Shown piece after piece: positions 51,697 through 60,024 of a stretch of DNA of 64,000 nucleotides. This DNA comes from JAJYSO01 sp964451785 (GTDB lineage Bacteria > Bacteroidota > Bacteroidia > Flavobacteriales > Flavobacteriaceae), in the NCBI GenBank assembly GCA_964451785.1, contig CAYVJG010000001.1, positions 1-64,000 on the forward strand, written 5' to 3'. Within the stretch, counting starts at the first letter, position 1. Every line of letters starts with the position of its first letter. A program made the translations under genes and the position numbers. The notes beneath the pieces were generated by a model. It searched no databases. It worked only from the letters and a program-made list of their open reading frames with translations, and was not told the DNA's origin.

Positions 51697-51987
51697 ATGG
51701 AAAATTTAGTTGAAAGAATTGATCTTATTCAAGAGAAAATCAGCCATCTTTTGCATATTCGTGATGGTTTAGTAGAAGACAATAGAAAACTAGAGTTACA
51801 GCTTAAAAGTCATAAACAAGACATCATTGGGCTAGAAAACCAAGTTGAATTACTAAAAAAAGATAATCGCGATTTAAAAACAGCTAATGCACTTCTGGGC
51901 AGTAACGATTTTAAGCGAGAAACAAAATTTAAAATAAATAGTTTAATTAAGGAAATCGATCATTGTATAAGTCAACTTTCAGAATAA
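51697..51987 (+). CDS. Small coiled-coil protein, ZapB-like candidate
   Basis: 96 residues, almost wholly coiled coil: heptads through IQEKISHLLHIRDGLVEDNRKLELQLKSHKQ (in part) and ENQVELLKKDNRDLKTAN. No membrane segment or signal peptide. It precedes zapA by six bases, and proteins in this position in Bacteroidota are usually small coiled coils. A role beside ZapA at the division ring is inferred from position only; it is not homologous by eye to E. coli ZapB. Confidence 0.75.
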   Translation: MENLVERIDLIQEKISHLLHIRDGLVEDNRKLELQLKSHKQDIIGLENQVELLKKDNRDLKTANALLGSNDFKRETKFKINSLIKEIDHCISQLSE

Positions 51988-51993
51988 AAAATT

Positions 51994-52278
51994 ATGGCTG
52001 ACCTATTAAAGATTAAAATATCAATAGCCGATCGTGTTTATCCTATGACTATTGCTCCTGATCAGGAAGAAGGCTTGCGTAAAGCGGCTAAAAAGATTGA
52101 AGGAGTAATTAAACAATTTGAAAAAAACTATGCCGTTCGCGATAAGCAAGACGTCTTAGCCATGTGTGCTCTGCAGTTTGCCGCTAAAACCGAACAGCAA
52201 TCACTCGAGAGTTTTGATGAGATTCATTTGTTGAATCGCAAGATTACCGCTCTTGAGAGCCTTCTTAATGAAGATTGA
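51994..52278 (+). CDS. zapA: Cell division protein ZapA
   Basis: 94 residues with the ZapA pattern: a short beta hairpin (LLKIKISIADRVYPMTI), then a helix ending in DKQDVLAMCALQFAAK and a coiled-coil tail. ZapA bundles FtsZ filaments. It is co-transcribed with the coiled-coil gene; the 6S-like RNA and rny follow, as in other bacteria where zapA and the 6S gene are neighbours. Confidence 0.93.
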   Translation: MADLLKIKISIADRVYPMTIAPDQEEGLRKAAKKIEGVIKQFEKNYAVRDKQDVLAMCALQFAAKTEQQSLESFDEIHLLNRKITALESLLNED

Positions 52279-52324
52279 TTTTGGATATAATCGCCTTATA
52301 ATATACGCTCTTTTAAATAAACAT

Positions 52325-52510
52325 TAATTACTGCCTGTATTAGTAATCATTTTTGAGAAACTCAACACTATAACCTTTGAGAAAGGTGAGTCTGTGTTGC
52401 GATAGCAAACCGTGCATCTCACGATGTTAGTCGGATCCTAGACCAACAAGCTAGCCTTAAACGTTAGAACTCGGAGTTTTATATAAAGCATTACTGGTAC
52501 AGGTTTTTTA
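52325..52510 (+). ncRNA. ssrS: 6S RNA (probable)
   Basis: The 245-base gap between zapA and rny holds a compact fold. The outer stem pairs CCTGTATTAGTAAT (52334-52347) with ATTACTGGTACAGG (52490-52503), 14 bp with two G-U, followed directly by six T (52504-52509) as a terminator. Inside, AAACTC with GAGTTT, CCTTT-GAG-AAAGG, TTGC-GATA-GCAA and GTGAG with CTCAC leave an open centre, the stem-bulge-stem shape of 6S RNA, which mimics an open promoter and binds RNA polymerase. Length (~185 nt) and zapA neighbourhood fit. A search with the Rfam 6S model has not been done. Confidence 0.72.
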
Positions 52511-52523
52511 TTTATATACCATC

Positions 52524-54080
52524 ATGATCACAACACTAATTACAGCAATTGTCGCCCTTATACTTGGGTTTGTCGTTGCTCAATATATGGCTAAACGCAA
52601 GGCTTCTTCTATTGTTAAAGAGGCTCAAATCGATGCTAAGGCTATTTTGAAAGAAGCTGAAGTTGAAGGCGAAAATCTCAAAAAACAAAAGCTATTACAA
52701 GCCAAAGAAAAGTTTATTGAGCTTAAGGCTGAACACGAAAAAGTAATCGAAGGGCGCAATAAAAAAATAGGTAGCGCTGAACACCGTATCAAGAAAAAAG
52801 AATCTAAATTATCTAAAGAAGTCGCTAAAAACGCTAAGCTTAATAAATCACTTGAGGTTAAAGAAAAAGAATATGACGAGCGCTTAGAACTCATCAGCTC
52901 TAAACAAGAACAAATTTCTAAACTTCACGACCAACAAGTCAAACAGCTCGAGGTAACTAGTGGACTTAATGCTGATGAGGCTAAAGCTCAATTGATTGAA
53001 TCGCTTAAAGAATCGGCTAAAACTGATGCGATGGCGCTAATTCAAGATACTATTGAAGAAGCCAAGATGAGTGCTAAGCAAGAGGCTAAAAAAATTATCA
53101 TTAATACCATTCAGCGTATCGGAGCTGAGGAAGCTATTGACAACTGCGTTTCTATTTTTAACTTAGAAAGCGATGATATTAAAGGACGTATTATCGGTCG
53201 TGAAGGCCGTAATATTCGCGCTTTAGAATCAGCTACAGGTGTAGAAATTATCGTTGACGACACCCCTGAAGCGGTAATTTTATCATGTTTTGATTCTGTT
53301 CGTCGTGAAGTGGCGCGTTTGTCATTACACAAGTTGGTTACTGACGGGCGTATTCACCCGGCACGTATTGAAGATGTGGTACGTAAAACAACTAAGCAGA
53401 TTGAAGATGAAATTATTGAAATTGGTAAACGTACCGTTATTGATTTAGGCATTCACGGCTTGCATCCTGAATTAATTAAAGCCATCGGACGTATGAAATA
53501 CCGTTCATCTTACGGACAAAACTTATTACAGCACTCTCGTGAAGTGGCTAAACTTTGTGGAGTGATGGCGGCTGAACTCGGCTTAAATGCTAAATTAGCT
53601 AAGCGCGCCGGATTACTGCACGATATTGGTAAAGTACCAGAAACCGAAAACGAAACGCCTCACGCTATCTTGGGTATGCAATGGGCTGAAAAATATGGCG
53701 AAAAAGCCGAAGTTTGTAACGCTATTGGTGCCCATCACGATGAGGTAGAGATGACTTCACTATTGTCTCCGGTGATTCAAGTCTGTGACGCCATCAGTGG
53801 AGCTCGACCTGGAGCGCGACGTCAAATTATGGATTCTTATATCCAGCGCCTTAAAGATTTAGAAAATGTAGCTTTTGAGTTTGATGGTGTCAATAAAGCT
53901 TATGCTATACAAGCAGGACGTGAGCTACGTGTAATTGTTGATAGTACAACAGTTAATGATGAACAATCTTCTAAATTATCATTTGAAATTTCACGTAAAA
54001 TTCAAACGGAAATGACCTATCCTGGACAGGTGAAAGTTACCGTTATTCGCGAGCATCGCGCGGTACAAATAGCCAAGTAA
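52524..54080 (+). CDS. rny: Ribonuclease Y
   Basis: 518 residues, full length. It begins with a membrane helix (LITAIVALILGFVVAQY), then a coiled coil to about residue 200, a KH RNA-binding domain (GRIIGREGRNIRALESATGV) and an HD domain (LLHDIGKVPE) that cleaves RNA. It initiates mRNA decay at the membrane. It follows the 6S-like RNA, whose T-run lies 15 bases before its ATG. A terminator follows. Confidence 0.95.
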   Translation: MITTLITAIVALILGFVVAQYMAKRKASSIVKEAQIDAKAILKEAEVEGENLKKQKLLQAKEKFIELKAEHEKVIEGRNKKIGSAEHRIKKKESKLSKEVAKNAKLNKSLEVKEKEYDERLELISSKQEQISKLHDQQVKQLEVTSGLNADEAKAQLIESLKESAKTDAMALIQDTIEEAKMSAKQEAKKIIINTIQRIGAEEAIDNCVSIFNLESDDIKGRIIGREGRNIRALESATGVEIIVDDTPEAVILSCFDSVRREVARLSLHKLVTDGRIHPARIEDVVRKTTKQIEDEIIEIGKRTVIDLGIHGLHPELIKAIGRMKYRSSYGQNLLQHSREVAKLCGVMAAELGLNAKLAKRAGLLHDIGKVPETENETPHAILGMQWAEKYGEKAEVCNAIGAHHDEVEMTSLLSPVIQVCDAISGARPGARRQIMDSYIQRLKDLENVAFEFDGVNKAYAIQAGRELRVIVDSTTVNDEQSSKLSFEISRKIQTEMTYPGQVKVTVIREHRAVQIAK

Positions 54081-54100
54081 ACAGAATAGTTATATCACTT

Positions 54101-54145
54101 AAAAAAGCGGTAAATAGCCAGATGGTTATTTACCGCTTTTTTTTT
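54101..54145 (+). terminator. Intrinsic terminator of rny
   Basis: AAGCGGTAAATA (54105-54116) pairs with TATTTACCGCTT (54127-54138), ten-base loop, followed by nine T. Confidence 0.88.
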
Positions 54146-54168
54146 CGAATATTATGAATAAGGCTTTA

Positions 54169-54672
54169 TTAGCTCTTTTTAGCAGACTTTGTACGTACAG
54201 CAAGTCCAATTAAGGCTGAAGCAATTAGTCCTGTAGAAAGGCTAGTAAAAACGCCTTGAATGATAAATGATTTCATACTGAAAAAATCTTGAGCTGCTTT
54301 TTCAGTCATAGGAAATTCAGCTTTGTTCACTTGATAGGCGATCATATTGCTGAAATATTCAGGTGAAATATAGTGATATATAAAATATTGCGTAAGTGGC
54401 GAGAGAAGGGCTACAATAACTGAGATAAACGCTCCAGATAACAAGGCGCGTTTCCAGGTAATCTTGCCTTCATAATCCTTGTCACGCTTTTGTTTAATGG
54501 CTACGTAATATACAGCAGCATAAAGCACAAGTTGGGCAATGAAATGATAACCGAGCTGATGAGCTATTTTTGGAGCTTGATGCCAGCCTAAACTGTGCTC
54601 AATAAGCATCCAAATCATCAATACAAAACTGAATAAAATGGCCCAACGAAGCTCTATTCTAATGTCTTTCAT
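54169..54672 (-). CDS. DUF4199 domain membrane protein
   Basis: 167 residues from ATG 54672 (MKDIRIELRW); longer frames would start inside the secA terminator. There are four hydrophobic helices (about 10-30, 45-62, 78-100 and 138-158) typical of DUF4199, a Bacteroidota family of unknown function. The segment AAQDFFSMKSFIIQGVFTSLSTGLIAS is the conserved part before the last helix. It lies downstream of secA on the same strand, separated by a terminator. Confidence 0.8.
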   Translation of the reverse strand: MKDIRIELRWAILFSFVLMIWMLIEHSLGWHQAPKIAHQLGYHFIAQLVLYAAVYYVAIKQKRDKDYEGKITWKRALLSGAFISVIVALLSPLTQYFIYHYISPEYFSNMIAYQVNKAEFPMTEKAAQDFFSMKSFIIQGVFTSLSTGLIASALIGLAVRTKSAKKS

Positions 54673-54700
54673 GTTATTTATTTTAGAAGTGGCTAAATTA

Positions 54701-54731
54701 AAAAAATTCCCGAACACTAATGCTCGGGAAC
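54701..54731 (-). terminator. Intrinsic terminator of secA
   Basis: On the minus strand TTCCCGA (54730-54724) pairs with TCGGGAA (54713-54707), then a T-run (54706-54701). Confidence 0.85.
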
Positions 54732-54761
54732 TCTTATTAAATCTATTGTCGAAACAAAGTA

Positions 54762-57700
54762 TTAGTCGTTTACTAATACCCATTCACCCTTTTCAATAAG
54801 AGGAATAGCTTGTTTGTATTTGACACTTTTGTTTTCACCTGTTTTGACATTTTGGATGGTCACACGGTCATTGCGGCCAATTTTTGGGGCATCTCTTACA
54901 ATGGTTTCCGTCACCTGAGGTTGTTGGGTTTGTTGTTGAGCTGCTGCAGCACGATTTTGTTGTGTGCGCTCGTCCATGTTGAGGAATTCTTCTTTTGAAG
55001 TTTGCAAATGCTCTTTAGGACGTTGCTGACGTGCTTCTTGAATATTTGGTTGTTCCTGTTGAGGAATTTCGCCTTTAAACAAGAATGAAATCACTTCTTT
55101 ATTCGCTTCGTCTAACATCTTTTTAAACAATTCAAAAGCTTCAAACTTGTAAATCAAAAGTGGATCTTTTTGCTCGTGTACGGCTAGTTGGACACTTTGT
55201 TTTAAGTGGTCCATTTTACGAAGGTGGGTTTTCCAAGCTTCATCGATAATGGCCAGAGTGATGTTCTTTTCAAAATCGATAATAAGCTGTTTACCCTCAC
55301 TGTTATACGCTTTTTCTAAATTGGTAGAAACCTGTAGCATTTTAGAGCCATCAGTAAACGGCACAGCAATGCGTTCAAAATGGTTTGAAGGATCTTCATA
55401 AACCAATTTAATAACCGGGTAGGCTTGTTCAGCACTGCGCTTAGTGCGCTCTTGGAAGTAAGCATAAGCGGCTTTATACAATTTCCCTGAAAGTTTTAAG
55501 GGATCAAGATTTCTAAATTCTTCTTCACTTACAGGGGCGTCCATTGCAAAGTAACGACGAATTTCAAATTCAAAATTGCTATAGTTGTCTTGGGCTTTAT
55601 TTTCAGTACTAATACTTTCAGATAAGTCAAAGATCATGTTGGCGATATCAACACTTAAACGTTCGCCAAATAAGGCGTGATAACGACGTTTGTAAATCAC
55701 CTCGCGTTGGGCGTTCATGACATCGTCATACTCGAGTAAGCGTTTACGAATACCGAAGTTGTTTTCTTCAACTTTTTTCTGAGCACGTTCAATAGAGCGA
55801 GAGATCATTTTGTGTTGAATCACTTCACCTTCTTCTAGGCCCAGGCGGTCCATCATTTTAGCGATACGCTCACTACCAAATAAGCGCATGAGGTTATCTT
55901 CAAGTGATACGTAGAACAATGAACTTCCCGGATCTCCTTGACGACCAGCACGACCGCGTAACTGACGGTCAACACGACGTGAATCGTGACGCTCAGTACC
56001 AATGATAGCTAAACCGCCGGCATCATAAGTTTCTTTTGCTAATTTAATATCGGTACCACGACCAGCCATATTAGTTGCAATAGTCACTACGCCAGGACGG
56101 CCAGCTTCAGCAACAATATCAGCCTCTTTTTTGTGCAATTTTGCATTGAGGACGTTGTGCTCAATCTTGCGTAATTTAAGCATACGGCTCAGTAATTCTG
56201 AAGTTTCTACCGAAGTTGTTCCGATGAGTACCGGACGACCAGAGGTAGCCAATTCAGTTACTTTATCAATAATGGCGTTGTATTTTTCGCGTTTAGTTTT
56301 GTAAACCAAATCTTCTTGATCATCACGAGCAATAGGTCTGTTAGTTGGAATTTCAACGACATCGAGTTCGTAAATTTCCCAGAATTCACCAGCTTCAGTT
56401 ACAGCAGTACCGGTCATACCTGATAGTTTACGGTACATTCTGAAGTAATTTTGAAGGGTTACTGTGGCAAAGGTTTGCGTCGCATCTTCAATTTTGACGT
56501 TTTCTTTTGCTTCCAAGGCTTGGTGTAAACCATCACTGTAGCGACGACCATCCATGATACGACCAGTTTGTTCATCGACAATCATTACTTTGTTGTCCAT
56601 GACTACGTATTCGTCGTCTTTTTCAAAAAGAGTATAAGCTTTAAGCAATTGACGCATGGTGTGAATGCGTTCACTTTTTACACTAAACTCGCGATAGAGG
56701 GCTTCTTTTTTCTCTGTTTCTTCTTCTTGTGGTAGGTTTTCGTTTTCGATTTTTGAAATCTCAATACCCATTTCAGGCATGATGAAGAAGTTAGGGTCAG
56801 ATTCGTTTTTAGAAAGAAACTCTACCCCCTTGTCAGTGAGATCCATTTGGTTGTCCTTTTCTTCGATGACGAAGTAAAGTTCAGCATCAACTTTTGGCAT
56901 CTCGCGGTTGTTGTCTTGCATGTAGTGGTTTTCTGTTTTCTGCAAGATTTGACGGATACCTTCTTCACTGAGGTATTTGATTAGAGCTTTGTTTTTAGGT
57001 AAACCACGATAAACGCGTAATAACAAGAAACCACCTTCTTTAGTGTCACCTGAAGCGATTAATTTTTTTGCTTCGGCCAAAACGCCAACTAAATATTTGC
57101 GTTGTACTTCTACAATTTTTGCAATTTGAGGTTTGAGCTGGTTGTATTCGTGTACATCTCCTTTTGGAACTGGTCCTGAAATGATTAATGGCGTACGTGC
57201 ATCATCAATCAATACCGAGTCAATCTCATCGACAATGGCATAGTGATGAGGGCGTTGTACTAAATCTTCAGGAGAGTGTGCCATATTGTCACGTAGGTAG
57301 TCAAAACCAAATTCGTTATTGGTACCATAAGTGATATCGGCGTTATAGGCTTTACGACGCGCATCAGAGTTCGGTTGGTGATAGTCGATACAATCAACAG
57401 TTAAGCCGTGAAACTCAAATAGAGGTGCCATCCAAGCACTATCGCGTTTTGCTAAGTAATCATTGACGGTTACAAGATGTACTCCGCGACCTGTCAAGGC
57501 ATTGAGGTAAAGTGGAAGGGTAGCCACTAAGGTTTTACCTTCACCGGTTTGCATCTCTGCAATCTTACCTTGGTGCATCACAATACCACCGATTAACTGA
57601 ACGTCATAATGAATCATGTCCCAAGTGACTTCTTTCCCGGCAGCATTCCACGAGTTATTCCAAATGGCTTTATCACCGTTGAGGTTGACATAATCTTTTT

Positions 57701-58127
57701 CTGCTGAAAACTGGCGATCGGCTTCAGAAGCCGTAACTTCGAGTTGTTCGTTGTGGAAGAAGCGTTTAGCAGTTTCTTTGACCACAGCAAAAGCCTCTGG
57801 TAAAATTTGATCTAAAACTTCTTTAGTGAGCTCATAGCTTTTGTCTTCAAGACTGTCAATTTCGGCATAGATATCTTCTTTTTTGTCGATATCTTCAGAT
57901 TGTTCAGCTTCGGTTTTTAAGTCTGTTATGCGTTGCTCTGTTTCGGCAATAGCTTCCTTAATTTTAGCCTTAAATTCGGCTGTTTTTTGACGAAGTTCAT
58001 CTAAACTCAAGCCTTCTAATTGTGCTTCAGCAGCTCTGATTTGATCGACGAGAGGTTGTAACCCCTTGACATCTTTTTGCGATTTATCGCCCACAAACAT
58101 CTTGAGGACAGAATCTAATATGCTCAT
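54762..58127 (-). CDS. secA: Protein translocase subunit SecA
   Basis: 1121 residues from ATG 58127 (MSILDSVLKMF). It is the ATPase that drives preproteins through SecYEG. Motifs: Walker A MQTGEGKT, DEAD-like VDEIDSVLIDDARTPLIISG, and TNMAGRGTDIKL of helicase motif VI. It is about 220 residues longer than E. coli SecA through inserts in the N-terminal and scaffold regions, as in other Bacteroidota. The C-terminus lacks the zinc-binding CXCX8C(H) tail and ends instead in a lysine-rich domain, KIGRNDRVTIQNVKTGENKSVKYKQ (in part). Confidence 0.97.
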   Translation of the reverse strand: MSILDSVLKMFVGDKSQKDVKGLQPLVDQIRAAEAQLEGLSLDELRQKTAEFKAKIKEAIAETEQRITDLKTEAEQSEDIDKKEDIYAEIDSLEDKSYELTKEVLDQILPEAFAVVKETAKRFFHNEQLEVTASEADRQFSAEKDYVNLNGDKAIWNNSWNAAGKEVTWDMIHYDVQLIGGIVMHQGKIAEMQTGEGKTLVATLPLYLNALTGRGVHLVTVNDYLAKRDSAWMAPLFEFHGLTVDCIDYHQPNSDARRKAYNADITYGTNNEFGFDYLRDNMAHSPEDLVQRPHHYAIVDEIDSVLIDDARTPLIISGPVPKGDVHEYNQLKPQIAKIVEVQRKYLVGVLAEAKKLIASGDTKEGGFLLLRVYRGLPKNKALIKYLSEEGIRQILQKTENHYMQDNNREMPKVDAELYFVIEEKDNQMDLTDKGVEFLSKNESDPNFFIMPEMGIEISKIENENLPQEEETEKKEALYREFSVKSERIHTMRQLLKAYTLFEKDDEYVVMDNKVMIVDEQTGRIMDGRRYSDGLHQALEAKENVKIEDATQTFATVTLQNYFRMYRKLSGMTGTAVTEAGEFWEIYELDVVEIPTNRPIARDDQEDLVYKTKREKYNAIIDKVTELATSGRPVLIGTTSVETSELLSRMLKLRKIEHNVLNAKLHKKEADIVAEAGRPGVVTIATNMAGRGTDIKLAKETYDAGGLAIIGTERHDSRRVDRQLRGRAGRQGDPGSSLFYVSLEDNLMRLFGSERIAKMMDRLGLEEGEVIQHKMISRSIERAQKKVEENNFGIRKRLLEYDDVMNAQREVIYKRRYHALFGERLSVDIANMIFDLSESISTENKAQDNYSNFEFEIRRYFAMDAPVSEEEFRNLDPLKLSGKLYKAAYAYFQERTKRSAEQAYPVIKLVYEDPSNHFERIAVPFTDGSKMLQVSTNLEKAYNSEGKQLIIDFEKNITLAIIDEAWKTHLRKMDHLKQSVQLAVHEQKDPLLIYKFEAFELFKKMLDEANKEVISFLFKGEIPQQEQPNIQEARQQRPKEHLQTSKEEFLNMDERTQQNRAAAAQQQTQQPQVTETIVRDAPKIGRNDRVTIQNVKTGENKSVKYKQAIPLIEKGEWVLVND

Positions 58128-58275
58128 ATAATTATGTTTAAGTCTTTTAATCAACTGCTAAACAATAATCCTGCCTTTGTCATATTGGCAGGTGTTAAAA
58201 TTTATTCCGCTGATTAATAATAGTTTACGCTAAATAGCGCGCTGACTCCGTTTATTTTATGTTGCCAAATGTAAA

Positions 58276-58302
58276 CAAAAAAAAAGCCTCATTAAAGAGA
58301 CT
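58276..58302 (-). terminator. Intrinsic terminator of the DUF2795 gene
   Basis: On the minus strand AGTCTC pairs with GAGGCT (58302-58297 and 58290-58285, one G-U), loop of six, followed by a run of nine T. Confidence 0.7.
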
Positions 58303-58325
58303 TTTATAAACTATTTAAAATATTA

Positions 58326-58547
58326 TTAATATTCATCTTCATTCCAAAGATAATCTTCTTCTGTTGGGTAGTCGGGCCAAATCTCTTGGATAGAATCATA
58401 GGCGTCTCCTTCATCTTCAATATCTTGTAAATTTTCTACAACTTCAAGAGGAGCACCAGTTCTGATGGCATAATCAATTAATTCGTCTTTGGTTGCCGGC
58501 CAAGGGGCATCACTTAAATATGAAGCTAATTCTAAAGTCCAATACAT
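58326..58547 (-). CDS. DUF2795 domain protein
   Basis: 73 residues from ATG 58547 (MYWTLELASYLSDAPWP), the start conserved in relatives. The whole protein is a DUF2795 domain: DAPWPATKDELIDYAIRTGAPLEVVENL and a tail rich in acidic residues (EIWPDYPTEEDYLWNEDEY). The family is small, cytoplasmic and of unknown function. The frame can be opened further upstream, but that sequence lacks conservation. Confidence 0.9.
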   Translation of the reverse strand: MYWTLELASYLSDAPWPATKDELIDYAIRTGAPLEVVENLQDIEDEGDAYDSIQEIWPDYPTEEDYLWNEDEY

Positions 58548-58747
58548 TATTCTACGTGTTTTGGTTTTGTGCAAAAATATATTTTTATCGCGAACTGCCA
58601 AATATTTTTGCACTTATTTTATTAGTGTTTTTAAACTTTTATCATATTCAAAAAAGCATTGTGTTTATTAGCGATTTGGGCTTATTTGATTTTATCTAAG
58701 CTTGCGTTATGAGACGAATTAAATTATTAGCTACGCAACATATTTTG

Positions 58748-58755
58748 TATATTTG
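58748..58755 (+). promoter_or_regulatory. Probable -7 box of egtB-egtD
   Basis: TATATTTG, 16 bases before the egtB ATG at 58772. No TTG at the expected distance. Confidence 0.5.
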
Positions 58756-58771
58756 AAAGAAAGCACCAACT

Positions 58772-59950
58772 ATGTCTCTTACAACCACTCAAATACGCAA
58801 AAAATTTACGACAACTCGACAGTATAGTGAACACTTATGTGCTCCTTTGGCTATTGAAGATTTTGTTGTTCAGCCTGTTGATTTTGTGTCGCCTCCCAAA
58901 TGGCATTTGGGACACACTACTTGGTTTTTTGAAACTTTTATTCTTAAAAAATATTTTCCCGATTATCAGTGCTTTGATGAGCAGTTTGCTTTTTTGTTTA
59001 ATAGCTACTATGAAAGTGTTGGAGCACATTGGGTGCGTTCTGATCGCGGTAATTTATCACGACCTAGTGTTGAACGCATTAAAGATTACCGCCATTATGT
59101 CACTGAAGCCATGCAGAAATTGATGGACGATAAACTCTCAGAAGATGTGAAATTACTTGTTGAAATTGGCATCAATCACGAACAACAACATCAAGAATTA
59201 TTGTTAACCGATATTAAATATATTTTAGGAACCAATCCGCTCTTGCCGATTTATGACCAAAATTTTGTTGAGAATCCAAGACTATCCGCTCCTTCTGAAT
59301 CGTTAAATTGGATTGCTCAATCTGAAGGAATTTATCAAATAGGCGTATCAAGTGATAGCGCTCAATTTTGTTACGATAACGAAATGGACCAACACAAAGT
59401 GTATTTGCAAGCTTATCAGTTAGCTAATCGGTTAGTGACTAATGGCGAGTATCTTGAGTTTATGGACGCGGGTGGTTATGAGCAAGTTTTGTTGTGGCAT
59501 GCCGATGCTTGGGCGTGGTTAACAGAAACTAAAATTAATAAACCTTTATACTGGTATCAAACCGATGAAGGTTGGCAATGTTATACACTTTCAGGACTAC
59601 AACCGCTAGATTTAGAAGCATCTGTAACACACTTATCTTACTACGAAGCCTTTGCTTTTGCACAGTGGTCTGGCTGTCGTCTTCCAACAGAAGCTGAGTG
59701 GGAAGTACTCAATAAAAAATTACACTGGGGCAGTCGCTGGGAGTGGACGGAGAGTGCTTATTTACCTTACCCCGGTTACCATAAACCTACAGGGGCAATT
59801 GGCGAGTATAATGGTAAGTTTATGGTTAATCAAAAAGTGTTGCGCGGCAGTTCTGTAGCCACTCCTAAAGGACATTCGAGGCCAACTTATCGCAATTTTT
59901 TTCAACCGCCTATGCGTTGGCAGTTTAACGGTATTCGACTGGCTAAATAA
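58772..59950 (+). CDS. egtB: Ergothioneine biosynthesis protein EgtB (sulfoxide synthase)
   Basis: 392 residues in two parts: an N-terminal DinB-like iron domain and a C-terminal formylglycine-generating-enzyme-like domain. The iron ligands fit HLGH (H48 region) and HEQQHQE (H136, H140), with the 4-residue spacing of known EgtB. The C-terminal domain has GCRLPTEAEWE and WEWTESAYLPY and a VLRGSSVATP end. It joins the hercynine made by EgtD to cysteine or gamma-glutamylcysteine with oxygen. egtD follows directly and no egtA, egtC or egtE is in view, so the sulfur donor is unresolved. Confidence 0.88.
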   Translation: MSLTTTQIRKKFTTTRQYSEHLCAPLAIEDFVVQPVDFVSPPKWHLGHTTWFFETFILKKYFPDYQCFDEQFAFLFNSYYESVGAHWVRSDRGNLSRPSVERIKDYRHYVTEAMQKLMDDKLSEDVKLLVEIGINHEQQHQELLLTDIKYILGTNPLLPIYDQNFVENPRLSAPSESLNWIAQSEGIYQIGVSSDSAQFCYDNEMDQHKVYLQAYQLANRLVTNGEYLEFMDAGGYEQVLLWHADAWAWLTETKINKPLYWYQTDEGWQCYTLSGLQPLDLEASVTHLSYYEAFAFAQWSGCRLPTEAEWEVLNKKLHWGSRWEWTESAYLPYPGYHKPTGAIGEYNGKFMVNQKVLRGSSVATPKGHSRPTYRNFFQPPMRWQFNGIRLAK

Positions 59951-60024
59951 TATTTTTCAACTAAAACTCATAGCTGCTCACTTTTGATTTTGTGCACAAA
60001 GCGAGTAGCTTTTACGAATTAACT

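Noticed and set aside
52325..52510. tmRNA or SRP RNA as alternative identity of the RNA between zapA and rny
   Set aside because: tmRNA would be about 350 bases or more with a tRNA-like end, and SRP RNA has a GNAR tetraloop helix; neither is seen.
54673..54783. Longer N-terminus for the DUF4199 protein
   Set aside because: It would run through the secA terminator hairpin and overlap the secA stop end; the ATG at 54672 matches the family's start.
58169..58192. CCTGCC/GGCAGG hairpin upstream of secA as a SecM-like regulator
   Set aside because: Six-base stem, no open frame upstream and no arrest-peptide motif; it is too weak to call.
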